Source: Trichoplusia ni
Lineage: Eukaryota; Arthropoda; Insecta; Lepidoptera; Noctuidae
DNA: 64,000 nt
Direction of reading: 5' to 3'
NCBI RefSeq assembly: GCF_003590095.1
Contig: NC_039492.1
Location: 2,170,001-2,234,000, forward strand
Shown here: piece after piece, positions 24,537-36,870 of the stretch
Numbering within the stretch: position 1 is the first letter of the stretch
How the letters are laid out: every line of letters starts with the position of its first letter
Made by a program: the position numbers and the translations under genes
The notes under the pieces: model-generated
Told to the model about the DNA's origin: nothing
Database searches by the model: none
Seen by the model: the letters and a program-made list of their open reading frames with translations, nothing else

Positions 24537-24730
24537 CTAGCTGTTGCCCGCGACTTTGTCCGCGTGGTTACAAGATATAAGTTAGGGATTTTTGAACGGA
24601 AGCCCTCGAAGATGAATAATTTTCTCTGTTTTTCCATTGTATCGTCGCTCCTATTAGTCGCAGCGTGATGGTATATAGCCTAAAACCTTCCTAGATTAAT
24701 GGTGAATGAAGCTTTATATATTAGTAGAGA
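24537..24730 (-). mobile_element. Non-autonomous Helitron, subfamily A, internally deleted
   Basis: On the minus strand it ends ...GTCGCGGGCAACAGCTAG at 24537, next to A24536, and starts TC at 24730-24729 next to T24731. 'cctattagtcgcagcgtgatg' gives the conserved centre. The (GTTT)n and 'gcgcgttcaaac' section near the 5' end is absent, an internal deletion relative to 55967-56217. Confidence 0.8.
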
Positions 24731-26198
24731 TATCGATTATAAGAGTTTATTTGACGTATTAACTACCGATCTTTCAATAACTTAGCAACAAAAAACTAAA
24801 TCAAAAACACAAAGACATTCCCCTTCAAAAGCATAATAAAACACATGGAATTTAATATAATATATTATTCAATTTCCTAACATCTCAATGCGTACAGAAT
24901 ATAATAGCCTATCACATCACAAATGTCAAAATGTCAAATGTCACCCACACCATGAACGTCACATCGATATTGTAACATTGGATACGTAACACGTTCTGTA
25001 ACACGCTGTGTAACAAGTTCGCAGCTATCAAAAGAAACCTTTTACACTTAACAAGGGTTGGGAGAAATTCAATTGGAATTGTTAATTAAATTCATTTTGA
25101 CGCTTTTGCTTTGAATCTGTCCTGACTTGTTTCAATTGTTATCATGTGTGGCTTGATCTGTAGTAGATCAGTTTTCTTTTGATTTGATTTCTTACTGAAG
25201 TTTTAGGTGACCTTTTTAACCGTAATATACCTATGAATGAAAAATTAAGTACCATTTAAATTTTGTACGCCATGATGTGGCAGAACATGAGTTGATAATA
25301 CTTATTATAAGAACTATACTTGTACCATGTTTTTACAAAATAAAATATCTTTATCTTTAAGGTTTTTTTATATCTGAAATATTTTGATTGTCATACGGAA
25401 CCATAAAAAATGAGATTGTAATGAAAAATAGAACTCGGTTCATCGCTTCTAATGATTTCCAGCCACATCTGTTCCATCGTAAAACAAAAGGATTAGTTAG
25501 ACGTACTTGCATGTATATTTCATGTTGTCGGAAACGCGTAACAGATGGCGCTGTTGTCAATTTGCATAAATTAACCACAAGAGGGTTCTTTTAACTGGCT
25601 TTTGCATTCTAGGGGCATTTCTGATTTTATTGAATGTTGGCGACAGTGAAGAGTGTTTTAATTTTGTAAAGACGTGAATACGCTAGTAATCTTTTAGGTT
25701 TAAACTGTACAACAGCTACAGGGCAAATGCGGTTCTTTTCAATAATTTATCTAAAGGACTAAATTAACTCATACGCTCATTTTTCTAATTAATCACTGGA
25801 ATTGGTCGTAGCGTGCCAAATATGCCTTTCTCGTTAAAAAGACCATGCATTATTCGACTATCCAAACATTTTGTCAATTTTGAACTTTAAAGCAAAATTA
25901 AAACGTTTCTCAGTACGAAATTTCAGTTTTAAATATTAATATGGATTTATTCCTCTTAAGTACAGAATAGATAACTCAAGTATGAATTCAACAAGTATTA
26001 ATATTTCTCTCACATTTTTCCTCGAGTCTTGAAACAGATAAAGTCTCAGGATGAACTATTCCTGCATTTGTAATCGTGATCTGAATATCAAGGAGTTGCA
26101 ATACTTTCAGATTAAATGTTAAATCTTTATCTTGCATACTTTCATACTTTTGCGATGGATTTATATATATTTTTTGTAGAGTTTCTTAGTATTTTTCT
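24731..26198. other. Non-coding stretch with one CTCF-like motif
   Basis: Two overlapping opposite-strand frames at 25357-25594 look like a composition effect. No gene is recognised. Confidence 0.45.
25538..25555 (+). promoter_or_regulatory. CTCF-like motif (CAGATGGCGCTG)
   Basis: GTAACAGATGGCGCTGTT carries the best match in the window to the CTCF core CAGATGGCGCT. Binding is inferred only. Confidence 0.3.
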
Positions 26199-26365
26199 TT
26201 TTAAAGGGTAGACAGTTTCTGTAAAATACAGAACCGAACTGAGGCAGTGTTCTCTGTTTTCTGTGCGTCCGTCTGTCACCCGGATGTATCTCATGGATAT
26301 GATAGCAAGATAGCTGCTTTTTTTTACAGAAGATGTAGGTATTTCTGTCACCGCTTTAAACGTTA
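26199..26365 (+). repeat. CTGTCTGTC/GTCACC interspersed repeat
   Basis: Forward copy: 'cgtccgtctgtcacccggat', 'gtatctcatggatatgatag', 'atttctgtcaccgcttta'. The order is conserved with the 40998 and 43612 copies. Confidence 0.5.
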
Positions 26366-27031
26366 CCAGCTTTTTGTAATACCTACATAAATAAATATCT
26401 GATTCTGATTCTAAACATATTCAAAATAACAATCGATTTTTAGCAACGAATAACGTTCTTGAATTTAATGGGTTAACATTTTTTTTCGCAAATTCGTTTT
26501 TCTTTGTTCAATTAGTCCTACCTTCAGTGCCACAAGTTTTACCCACACTTGACGGAATTTTTGTATTTGTCTATTTCCTAAGGAAATACAAAACAGACTG
26601 CCACCAAACAAGTAATGTCTTATAAATATTAAATACGTCGGTACAGAGTATTTGGCTTGTACTTTAAAATTGGACATGCATATTTTCCTGTTCCGCATTG
26701 CACGTCCATTTTGCCCGGAATACTGTCCGTGTGACTTGGAAATGTATTTCAATGTTATTCTGTATTTTGATGATGATTTGTAAAATATGGGTTCGAGTGT
26801 TGTAATAGTAGGACATTTAGAATAAGATAATTTAATCATTTTTTTTCATTAACTTTTTTAACTATCACCCATTGGTACAAAGACAAACAAAATTGATAAA
26901 CCTATTATTACACGCCGAAAGAATTGCGAAGCGAAAATTTCCTATTAAATATTAAAACGTAAAGAGTCAAAGTACCTACTCGTCTGCCTGATAGGACGTT
27001 TCACGATACAAATACCAAATTCATATCTACT
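26366..27031. other. Non-coding stretch, nothing recognised
   Basis: A 124-codon minus-strand frame at 26465-26839 has no recognised domain and is near chance length. Confidence 0.45.
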
Positions 27032-27115
27032 CTTGGTCAGTGACTCTGTAGCCCAGATAATGAAGCGACTGACGCGTATAGCCATCATTCCTAGGTTCGA
27101 GTCCTTGTAAGGTTT
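27032..27115 (+). mobile_element. tRNA-like SINE head, second family
   Basis: 'actctgtagcccagataatg' resembles an A-box region and 'aggttcgagtcc' is a perfect B box. No tRNA acceptor pairing. Distinct from family 1. Confidence 0.45.
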
Positions 27116-27528
27116 TGTTTCAACATTATTTGTGTTTAAATGCAAACTTATTATAACTGTCACTTAATAATTTAGAAGTCAAATAATACCACATCTCGAC
27201 GGCAGCACTGATTTGACAGTTAGACAAAAATATACATATTTCTATATCATTGCAAACTAAAACCAAAACCAACAGCCTTTTATTTACTAAAACAAATAAC
27301 AGAGAACCAACCTTTTACCTTCGATAAATATTGACTGGCGATGTAACAAACATTGTGGGCCCAACAAAACTATTACTCGGCTAATTAATGTCTATCAAGC
27401 ATTTTGAGGGTAGCCCTGTCTATTTACTGAAGGAAACCACTCAATATATCGAATTTTGCTATTTGTTCAAAGAAAATTTAGTTTTTGGAAGACATTATAA
27501 AATTGCTACAGAATTAGACGTGTTAGTA

Positions 27529-27887
27529 AGGAGCTCGTGGCTAAGCTATAACCGCATAAGTGATTCGATCACAGGTTAAGCTATGCTTGACGCGGTTGGT
27601 CCGTAGATGGGTGACCATCTTTGTCATAACGAGTTCCTCCGTGTTTCGGAAGGCACGTTAAATTGTGGGTCCCGGCTGTCATTCCTACATCTTTGACAGT
27701 CGTTACAGGCAGTCAGAAGCTTGAAAAGTCTGACAACCAGTCTAACCAAGGGGTATCGTGTTGCCCAGGTAACTGGGTTGAGGAGGTCAGATAGGCAGCC
27801 TCTCCTTGTAAAACACTGGTACTTAGGTGAAACCGGTTAGACTGGTAGCCGACCCCAACATAGTTGGGAAAAGGCTAGGCCGATGAC
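27529..27887 (+). mobile_element. 5S-rRNA-derived SINE, longest copy
   Basis: Begins 'ggagctcgtggctaagctat', then 'gtgattcgatcacaggttaa' and the 5S-like control region, and ends 'gggaaaaggctaggccgatg'. It defines the family's 5' end, which agrees with the reverse copy at 61501-61792. Nearly identical to 18612-18940, so recently active. Non-coding; it would depend on a LINE for reverse transcription. Confidence 0.8.
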
Positions 27888-29079
27888 CACTTCTTACGGT
27901 ATAAGCTTTGAAACCTGTCCTGGTCCCACTTCATTTCTAGCGTGATATATTTAATCCGCAGATTTAACTATAATAAGTTGACATATATTTGAACCCATTT
28001 ACCAAACATATGTGCATATAGTTTTTTGAAAAGACGCAGAGCAAGCATTCCATGAAATTATTAGTCATCCGTTCATTAATTTCTTTTATAACTATATCTC
28101 AAAACCAACAAAACACTTCTACTAACACCTCTAGAGATGCAAGCGTGATGATATTATATTTAAAACATGTATAAACATGTTCTCCGAAAGTCGCAACAGC
28201 CTGGACTATTAAATTTTGTTTATTTGTTACGTTGGAACACGTCGATAGCTTCAGAGATCTAAGAAACACCGTGTGGGTCGCTTCAGAGAATGAATTGTGA
28301 AAATACACAAGGTGCTAACCATTAGACACGTTTTGGTATTGAAATAACTATATTGTTATTCGTAACGTTAATGATTGTAGACGATACCTGAGTGTTAACT
28401 GTTTTTAAGGGTGTAACAGTTTCAGGTGTTACTTTTTTTTAGGTCTCTCTCTCGTTAGAAGATTTTTTTTTGAAAATTATTTTCTACTCAATGTTTTGGT
28501 ATTTGTAAAACTTGTCTAGGTGGGTGATACTTGAATAAAAACTAGATATATTTGACGGTGGTGTCTCACATAGTATTTTAAATCGAGCACAGAACACCAT
28601 GCTTGATAATTTGCAAAAACCGTCATCAACTTTGAAACCATACCACTATATACAAATAATAATACCTACATATTCATTTTTATAACCTTAATCCACAACT
28701 ATGCAAACATAAAACAAAATACAATTAGCAAAATCACAGCACACAGACTAGCAAACATTGCCGCAAACTGTAACAATGCCGCAACTTTCCATTCATTTCA
28801 GTTAGAAACTTTTTTACTCTGTGTAAAGAGCAAGACGAACAAAAAGTATGGCCAACTATTTGCCATACATATGTAGTACACATATTTGTGAACAAACATT
28901 GGGCCAATCAGTTAGATTTGTGTGCTTACTACGATTGTTGGAATAGTATAGGTATGGACTAATGTTTGAATAGGTATACCTAGTTTATTGTTATTGCAAT
29001 TTTATTAATAATTTCAGCGTGGCAATGCCGATAGTTCTATTTTATTAGAATAGGGTAAAGAATTATTTTGAAGAAGGTG
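27888..29079. other. Non-coding stretch, nothing recognised
   Basis: No supported feature. Confidence 0.5.
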
Positions 29080-29186
29080 GCTGGCAGCGGATGGATGCGG
29101 GCTGCCCAGGACCGGGATGGTTGGCGCTCTTTGGTCCCCCTACGTTCAGCAGTGGTCGGCAATAGGCTGAGATGATGATGATGAAT
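29080..29186 (+). pseudogene. LINE ORF2 C-terminus with (TGA)n tail
   Basis: The frame from 29080 ends at a stop at 29173-29175 and includes W-M-R-A-A-Q-D-R-D-G-W-R-S-L, the typical last motif of a lepidopteran LINE ORF2. The stop merges into GATGATGATGATGA, the microsatellite tail of that LINE type. All upstream sequence is missing, the usual 5' truncation from incomplete reverse transcription. Confidence 0.75.
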
Positions 29187-31429
29187 TATTTTATTGAATC
29201 GAATCATTATTCAATAATTATGATTTCGCCTCACAAAAGTCATGATAATTAAAAATAAATTACATACCTACGTTTGTAAATATTGCGAAGATAGTTTTAT
29301 ATTGTTAATAAAAAAAGTTGGTAATTGTTTATTACATTGTACTTTGCAAATTTATACTATAACCAATTTATTTTTGGGAAAAATAATGAAAATTTGGTAT
29401 GGATGAAATAGTCCGTGCTCCATTGAAGGATTGAAAGGAAAATACAACGAGTTACTGACAGTGTTTCCTGATGACCAAGATTAGTAATATGCTTTTTATG
29501 ATACTAACGAGTAGATTGGCATCCTTTGACCAAGAGACAGACCTGGGTGATTGAGATGGGACCAACTAGACGCCCTTCTTAGGAATCAGCAAAAATAATC
29601 AAAAGTCTCAAAATCTGGTCTCAAAGACCAGAATCGCTGAAGGGAAACGAGGTTTTTCTTTGGCAAGGATTGCGACAGGACGCACATTGTTCTACAAATA
29701 ATACTTAACGTAAAAAATAAACAATGAGAAACCATAATATGTAAGCAAAATTAAATTTAATTATCTTCTGCATAAGGCCTACATTGTTGAAGGTGGCTTA
29801 ATAACAAATGAAAACAGAAACTGGTACCCAAAAAGTAATTCGATGATATAGGAGTTATGCGCTCCGTGCAAACTGCTTGCTCATGTATGGGGTAACACAG
29901 CGAAAAATTCCTTTGGCATAACGAAGAGAAATTACTGCCCATATCATAAATCAATGCTTGCGTTATTAGACATGTGGCTGCTGCTTTTGTTTTTATATAT
30001 ATTGTGTTACAAATCTCGGAAACAATTTTTCTGGCGGTATTTCAGTTTGCAGTCCAAAAGGTACAAAACAAACTATTATTAAGGTGTTGCTAGATGTCTT
30101 TGCGTCTGTTACCAGACTGTAACTCTCGAACAGTAGAAGCTAGACAGTTGTAATGTTCACATATTGATGAATTCTGTTTCCGTAAACCAATAAAAAAATG
30201 TATTTAGGTTAAGATATGCTCGGTAAGGGACAAACAATTTTAGTGTACTTTATTAAATTTTTCCATGTAATTGCCACGGAAATCTAAATGTTGCTAATTC
30301 CAACGACCCTTAAACTTTTTTATATCTTACGAGCCTGTTCTTTTTCCAATTTTGTCTTTCAGCCTGTCCAGATTCAGATGAATACCCCCTTTAACCCTAA
30401 GCAGTCTATCAGATCTGATATTCAACCTCATTTGCTGGATACCAGTATTAATTTAAAAGATTGTTGTAGATAAATGCAAAATAAATTTATATTAAATAAC
30501 CTATTCACGTTGCCAACTGCTTTAGCACATTAAAGTGTAACTTTTAAAGAAATGAAACGAGTATTTTCCGGTGCTCGAGAGCGCTTCAATGGGATTATAT
30601 TTTTCTTAGTAACAAAATTATTCTAGTATAAAAACTCAATGAAATCTTATCGCGGTAACGGGATGTTGTCGGGCGCCAGTACAGATCGAAAGTCTGGCAT
30701 CTGGCTTTAATATTTTGCTGTGTTTTCTGATGCAAATAGTTTTTGTAAATTTTATATGAAGCTTTATTTAAGAAATTAATAGTTTTTTGTTCGTCAATCC
30801 GTTTTATTCCAGTAACAGCCGTCAGACTCTGTTTTCTGTAAACTTTTACAAACCTGTAAAAAATAAAAATCAGAAAAAATGACTTTTGCTGGAGTAAAAT
30901 TTCATAAAAAAATCGACGAGAGCCAAAAAAAATATGTTACGTTCAGGACGATTTTCATCTTTGTTTAACGTTAAGAAGTTATTTAAGCATCTATGATTTT
31001 ATTTTACAAATCCTGTAGCGTAGAGCCATGAGGCAGTTTAAAAAAAATATTAAATTTCACATCGGAATACTGTTTCACAGAGGTTTTCACACTTTGAAAG
31101 AGATCCGTCCTCGGCTGATCGTTTCCCTTTGATACTTATATGTCAGTGCACATAAGATAGCCTTGTATAACGTTATCCCATACATACAGTCAAGCTATGT
31201 CAATAAAATACAAAATAAAGGAATATTATTTGCTGCAAAATTACAATTTCCTTTTTTTTATTCTACTATTTTTTTATAATCTTAATACAAGTACTTGATT
31301 TTCCGGAAAACAGTCGAAATTAAACGTGCGTTTTATGTATGTACATAGGTATAGGTCAGTGAGAGCTTGAAGCTTGAATAATAAATTGACCAGAGGAATT
31401 GAATCAAATATTCACATACATAAAATTCG
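29187..31429. other. Non-coding stretch, nothing recognised
   Basis: AT-rich with short frames only. No named repeat. Confidence 0.5.
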
Positions 31430-31700
31430 CGTTTATCATACTCAGAGATCCCTCGCGAAATTGTCAGTCAACAGCTGTTCGTCTGTTCGTCAGAACATTT
31501 CCAATATCTATCGAGTATTGTATCGCTGGTCACCGAGTCAGCGTTCATTTGTCAGCCAACGCCAATATGGCGTCGTCATCAAGTTTATTTTGGCAGTTCG
31601 AACTTTTATTCGAACGAATTCAAATGTTTGTGTTGTCATTTCTTTTTTATTGAGCGAAGTTTGACTGATTGACGGGACTTTTATTTAGAATTGGAACGAA
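31430..31700 (+). promoter_or_regulatory. Possible 5' region or exon, weak
   Basis: This patch is richer in GC than its flanks, with two overlapping open frames of 96 and 84 codons. It has TCAGT initiator-like motifs (for example 'attgtcagtcaacag') and an ATG in good context, GCCAATATGGCG at about 31565, opening a frame of only 28 codons. It may be a promoter with leader, or chance. No splice donor stands out. Confidence 0.15.
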
Positions 31701-32062
31701 AGAGATTTTGTCAGCCAGTTACGAAAAAATGGTGATTCTGTAATCTTTGTAGGTTAAAACTTTTTGGAGTACATTACGAGACTGTGGTTCGAAGTTTTAC
31801 TGTCAAAGTAAAATGATTAGATTAATCTGATATTAGTCGGATTAATACATTTAAGATTCATTTTCACTCGCTTTCAAAGTTTTAATGAGTAACTTGCGAA
31901 TTGTTTGAAGGTCTACATTGCCTTCATTAGTTGACCGTTTGATATTGAGGCAACCTTTCAATATGTTTTTGCACTATGAGCTCATAAAAAAGTTGGTCTA
32001 TTTTAAAATAAGACTTTTGTAGTTGAGGAAATGAGACAGGTGGTAAGCCATAGTAATCTTTC
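31701..32062. other. Non-coding stretch, nothing recognised
   Basis: No supported feature. Confidence 0.45.
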
Positions 32063-32142
32063 CATTGCAAAAACACGAAAGATCACATGGTCCTAGCCTG
32101 GAGTTGAACCGTGCATCCGAAACCGCTTAACCACCGCCGAAT
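32063..32142 (-). mobile_element. tRNA-like SINE head, degraded
   Basis: On the minus strand: A-box-like TGGTTAAGCGG and B-box-like CGGTTCAACTCC. No acceptor pairing, so a SINE relic rather than a tRNA gene. Confidence 0.4.
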
Positions 32143-33980
32143 AAATTATCTAAAACAAATACTTAGGTAAAGTTACCCAATCTCCGTCACAGACTCCAAA
32201 AATCAATTACTTCAGGTAAAAGCACCCGTTTCCGTCCTCGCGCAATATATCAGTTTAAAAATCGTTACTACCGCCTCATTACCTAAGTTTCAAAGACGGA
32301 CCGAACGATATTTTATCTATGCAATGGAGTGTTCAGTTAATATGACTTATGTACTTACTCGCTGTCAAACTTCATAGGGTATTAAAATAGAGCATTGACA
32401 GACAGTGCCATCTGTTATTCAGTTTGTTCTGGTTTCGTAGTTCACTTTGAAACTGGTTTGTCGAACGAGGTTGCATAGGAAATTGGTTTGGAGTTCTGTT
32501 TGAGTTCGTAAGTATTGTCGTTTTTTGTTGGGATTACTTTATTATCGTTGTTTGTGACGTCAAAACTGTTTGTTATGTATCTGCATACTGAATATAATGA
32601 AAAAAATGCGTTAAAAAATTCGTTTTTACAAGCAGTTAATTAGTTTCTCCTGTTATTTTGCAAGTTGGATTTAGTCCATTTTCCAGTTTTAAATTGAGCT
32701 GATATTATGTATTTTGTATATTTAATTTGTAAACTGTCGCTTAGTTTAACAGAAAATTGATGAAAATTAATTCACATGGGAAAATCTTATTAGTCTTCCT
32801 TTCAGCCTGTAAATGGAATAAATAAATAAAATCCATTCAAACAAAAATGTAAATTAGTTTCCGTAATACATTACCTAAGTATTTTCTTTACGTAAAAAGA
32901 CCGTCATTACATAATTCCCATTTGTTTTCCCTCAAACGTGTGTGGCACGTCAATGTGATTATTTTAACTGTAGAAATTCAAACAGCGCACCGGTGCGTCG
33001 GTCTTAAATAAATCATTGAGGAGCAAATAGCTTGAGAAACGACCCATAAAACGCCTTTGAGGTCGAACGTCTTAATGATTGGCTTTAAAAATAAATATCT
33101 TTGCCGGTAAACAGTTTTAAGGTTACGAAATTAAAAAAAAATGTCTTGTCATCTTGAGTTGTATCTGTCACATGGTGTTGACAGTATTATTGTGTAACAA
33201 ATGTAACAAAACTTGCCGAGTCATGTAACGTGACTAGTTTTTAGTCGTTGTACTTTAATCACAATCTATAATTTTTTGATTGCAATTTCATTATGATTTT
33301 TGGTGATCGTATTTTTGTTAACATAGCAATAGATTTTTTTTCATTAAAATCTCGCTCCCTTATACTAATTTAAGAAATAAGAGAAGAACAAAAGGCAATC
33401 ATACTTTACTGCCTTACTTTAAATACCTTTTGCAACATTCAAATCTGAATCTATTTAGTGTATTTCAAGCCATTGTAATTATAATATAATAAATAATTGT
33501 AGCTCTCCTGAGGTAAATATCAAAGTTACCTCCTAAAAACATTAATTAAAAAAAGCCAATGCATTACCCCGACAGCCAAATAAAAATTAAAAAGCAATAC
33601 CCACCCCTAAGTCTGTTGGCACTCCGCAAATTGTGCGTGAACTTTCACAGGCCAGCATTTTCGAATTTAATTTTAGAACGCGCATTTTTTTTAGCCCGTT
33701 TTAAATTTAAATAAATCCTCAAAGCTTCCAGTTTTATTTACACTGATATTGCGAAGGGTCTGTTTGTATGTTTGTTCGGTCTCAGTGTAACGTATTTTTG
33801 ATATTTGTTTTTGGAATTTTTATTTTTTTTATTCGTGATGGCGAAACCTGTAGGAACTGTGCGCCTGTTTTTTCTTGTTTGTGTTTATAGTTTGTTTTTT
33901 TTTTATGTTTGTCGCTGGTATTTTTAAAACTGCCGGATATTTGTCGCAGTTTGAATCATTCTTACCGATTTAGGGAGAAT
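32143..33980. other. Non-coding stretch
   Basis: Contains a CTCF-like core in reverse at 32401-32417 and TGACGTCA at 32555-32562. No gene or named repeat. Confidence 0.45.
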
Positions 33981-34052
33981 ATGTGCATGTGACTTGAATT
34001 TTTGTGAAACCCGCGACGCAAGTATTATGTTTGTTAAGGCAGGAGTTGATAT
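33981..34052 (+). mobile_element. tRNA-derived SINE, family 1, 3' fragment
   Basis: 'atgtgcatgtgacttgaatt', 'tgtgaaacccgcgacgcaag' and 'aggcaggagttgat' match the 3' half of 3322-3520. Head absent. Confidence 0.6.
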
Positions 34053-34156
34053 TTAAAAACACTCCACAATTGTTCATAAAAATTTAATTCAATAAATAAA
34101 GTAGGAAAAAAGTTAAAATAAATCTCCAAAAATCTTAAAAAAAAAGGAATTTAACC

Positions 34157-34214
34157 GCCGAGAAAGCGAGACATCGCTACGCTTTGCATCGTGCCTTCTC
34201 ACTTCTATACCGGC
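34157..34214. repeat. Stem-loop element, GCGAGAC/GTCTCGC family
   Basis: 'gccgagaaagcgagacatcg' against 'cgtgccttctcacttctata', closed by GCCG/CGGC at the ends. Imperfect pairing. Confidence 0.4.
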
Positions 34215-34550
34215 AACGAGCTTTGAAATCAGTTATACAAGTACCCAGTGGGTAAATTACTCGGCCGCCTAGCCAAAGGCCTGCAGACATTTGTTCAGCA
34301 ACTAGATGAGCCTGTGTAAAGGAAATTCCTTATGTTAAACGTTTCGGGATTGTGTTTGGTAGAACTTGGAGAGCAATGGTCAGTTATCTTTAAATGAACA
34401 GCCATTTTATTTACAAAATGTTGTTTGAGGACTATTATTGAATTTTGTAAAATGAATGTCAATCTAGTGCGTTAGTTAATGATATAAGAAAAATATAAAA
34501 CACGTGTTTTTTCTTTTTTTGGCTGGGGATATCATAGAAATTTTAGTTAC

Positions 34551-34686
34551 ATGCATATCACACCCAGATTCAGAACAAGCATTCATAGATCGCAAAATAT
34601 TAGTCTGACGGGGATCAAACTTGCGACGCGTTGCACCCAGTGAGTTTAATGTGCTGACCTATACCTACCACTAGCCTATCCGTGCA
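34551..34686 (-). mobile_element. tRNA-derived SINE, family 1, reverse copy
   Basis: 'cacacccagattcagaacaa', 'ctgacggggatcaaacttgc' (B box in reverse) and 'ctaccactagcctatccgtg' (5' head in reverse). Both ends are eroded. Confidence 0.65.
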
Positions 34687-34753
34687 ATCATTAATTTTAA
34701 TTTATTGCTACAAAAGAACAAAATATACACCTCTCTGACTTATAAGCAAGATA

Positions 34754-34773
34754 ATTTATTTATTTATTTATAT
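34754..34773. repeat. (TTTA)n microsatellite
   Basis: Five near-perfect TTTA units. Confidence 0.85.
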
Positions 34774-35080
34774 AGGTTTACCAACTGCTTCTGTGTACGG
34801 TAATGCTTATGTATATTGATAATTGTGTCTAAGACTTACACAGTCGCCAATTACTGGTTAACCAGCATTCATAAAAGAAGTGATAAGTAATAAAGACAGA
34901 ATGACACCAGGATCTTTTTTGAATGCAAACGTCATGTTTACATTAGGTACACGTTAAGGTTCACTTTACAGACTATGTGGCTACAATGCAGTCTGAAAAC
35001 AAAAACTATGAGCTGGCTAAGTATGAAAAGTATTTTGCACTTATCCTTTAAAGCTAGACAACTTACAAACACCTCTTGAG

Positions 35081-35160
35081 GTAAGACTGTTGCCTTTGTT
35101 AAAGCGAGATAGCACTCTACATTGCTTAGCGTTGTCTCTTTCAAACCACACCCGTCTTAC
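35081..35160. repeat. Stem-loop element with GTAAGAC/GTCTTAC ends
   Basis: GTAAGAC (35081-35087) and GTCTTAC (35154-35160) are perfect inverted ends. Inside, 'aaagcgagatagc' faces 'agcgttgtctcttt'. It is the clearest member of the stem-loop family and suggests a very short MITE. Confidence 0.55.
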
Positions 35161-35719
35161 ATGAACACGTGATGGTGTAACCAAACTATGTTAAATTACA
35201 TCTTAAGTGACACGTACGGAGTCGCGGTTCAAGTTATATAGGTCAACGGATTTCATCACTAAGGACTCAGACTATCCAACTGCAAATTATGGATAGAGAT
35301 ATGAATGGGGTGGCAAAAGAGCTGTTGCCTGTAGTTTTTTCGTTATAGCATAGGGTAATTGGATTAATGTATGATGTGAAAAGGTTAGATCGTTTCGTTT
35401 TTTTTTTTTATATATTTATTGTGAGTTTATTATGTATACATACTTATGGAGACTTTTTTGGATAGCTCTAAAATCATGTGTTATTCAGTGTGTTTTTTTC
35501 GTATTAAAGTGTCAATGATTGAAACGGATATTGAAAACTCATAAGAAAAAATAAAATCTACAATTCCCACGCCGCCACAGCCGTCCATTTAATAAAGAAC
35601 AGGTAACTAAAAGAATACTAAAAACAGAAAGATTTAAACGTAAAATACGCTTAAATTCTTCCTAATTTTGTTATACACTGCTGTAATGAAAAACCAAGTA
35701 GCAAGAGGTACAACAAACT

Positions 35720-35765
35720 ACTAAAGCGCGAGTCGAACTCGCGATATGAGTGTTCCATACAAGAA
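35720..35765 (-). mobile_element. tRNA-like B-box fragment
   Basis: 'gcgcgagtcgaactcgcgat' in reverse gives the B box GAGTTCGACTC. Too short to classify. Confidence 0.3.
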
Positions 35766-35794
35766 TGCTAAAGACAAACAAATAAGCAAAAAGT

Positions 35795-35960
35795 TACTTT
35801 TTGCTGTTATAGCATCAACAGAAACACATTTTCTTTGAAAATTAAAACTGTATCATATACCGTGATTGCTAGGTCATGGTTCATGAGGTACATCCTCGTG
35901 ACAGACTTACGGACAACAATATCTCGGTAATAGTGTCCCGTTTTACCGTTCAGATAAAAA
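35795..35960 (-). repeat. CTGTCTGTC/GTCACC interspersed repeat, reverse copy
   Basis: 'gctgttatagcatcaacaga', 'accgtgattgctaggtcatg', 'catcctcgtgacagacttac' and 'tagtgtcccgttttaccgtt', in the same order as at 20004-20165. Confidence 0.5.
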
Positions 35961-36578
35961 ACTCCAAGACTAGTAAAAACACTAAACTCTCGATTTGCCT
36001 GAAAATGCGTACGTTTAAGACTTGGCTCAGTATTGTGCGGTTAATACCTTCCCTGAAAAGGTTTCACAATTGAAAAGCTGGAGGGATTAAGGGAGTTTAA
36101 AAGGAGGATTTACTAGCTCGTCCCGACCTACATTCGACGAAAGGCCGACAGTGTGATTTTTTAGCCGCTTAGCAATTAATTTGATAATTTTAAATGGTAG
36201 ATACCAGGTTCTGAATTTGTTAAGTACTTGAATTTTAAATATCGTGCATTACGATTTGTTTATAGGGGAAATGATAGCTGTTTGTTTTTTATAAATACGT
36301 ATTTCGCGAATTCAAATCGTTTTATCCATTCCAGGATATAATGAATTAATTTACTAAAATTTTATGATGATGATGTAATGTCAAAGGTTTGTTTTTCTGA
36401 TTTTTATTATTTTTTTGTTGTATTAGAATTTTTGTTGTTAAACTGATTTTATTAAGTAATGTTTAAAAGCAAACCTGCCTTGTTATCATATTGTTAACAT
36501 CAAAATAATTTCATTTAAATCATACATTACAAGGTATTTGCGGTTTCATGATCGTTATTTGTCGCACTATATAACAAA
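35961..36578. other. Non-coding stretch, nothing recognised
   Basis: No supported feature. Confidence 0.45.
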
Positions 36579-36870
36579 TACAGGGTGTCCCAAAATTTGC
36601 ACGAGTGCGTATCTAGAAGTGAGAAAACCTAAACAACACAAGTCATCAAAATCTTTTTGTGTTGAATGTGTCATGGATTTGTATTAACAAAGGGAGGCTT
36701 TAGGCTATAAACCATCACGCTGCGACTAATAGAAGCGAAGATACAATGGAAAATGTGAAAAATCTGGGCAGGTAAAAATCATAACTTGTATCCACGGGGA
36801 CGATGTCGCGGGCAACAGATAGTATTATAATATACGTCACACTTATTACTACTTTCTAGGACACCCTGTA
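36579..36870. mobile_element. MITE with 12-bp inverted ends, host of a nested Helitron
   Basis: TACAGGGTGTCC at 36579-36590 and GGACACCCTGTA at 36859-36870 are exact reverse complements. If the outer TA is a target duplication, the repeat proper is CAGGGTGTCC, as in Tc1/mariner-type elements. Without the nested insert the element is about 115 bases. It has no coding capacity. Confidence 0.65.
36648..36822 (+). mobile_element. Helitron subfamily A fragment nested in the MITE
   Basis: Homology starts at 'aaaatctttttgtgttgaat', includes 'gctgcgactaatagaagcga' and ends 'gtcgcgggcaacagatag' (CTAG mutated to ATAG). The 5' section up to and including the (GTTT)n is missing. It lies between the MITE arms, so it inserted after the MITE. 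Confidence 0.75.

Noticed and set aside
26465..26839. 124-codon minus-strand frame
   Set aside because: No recognised domain and near chance length.
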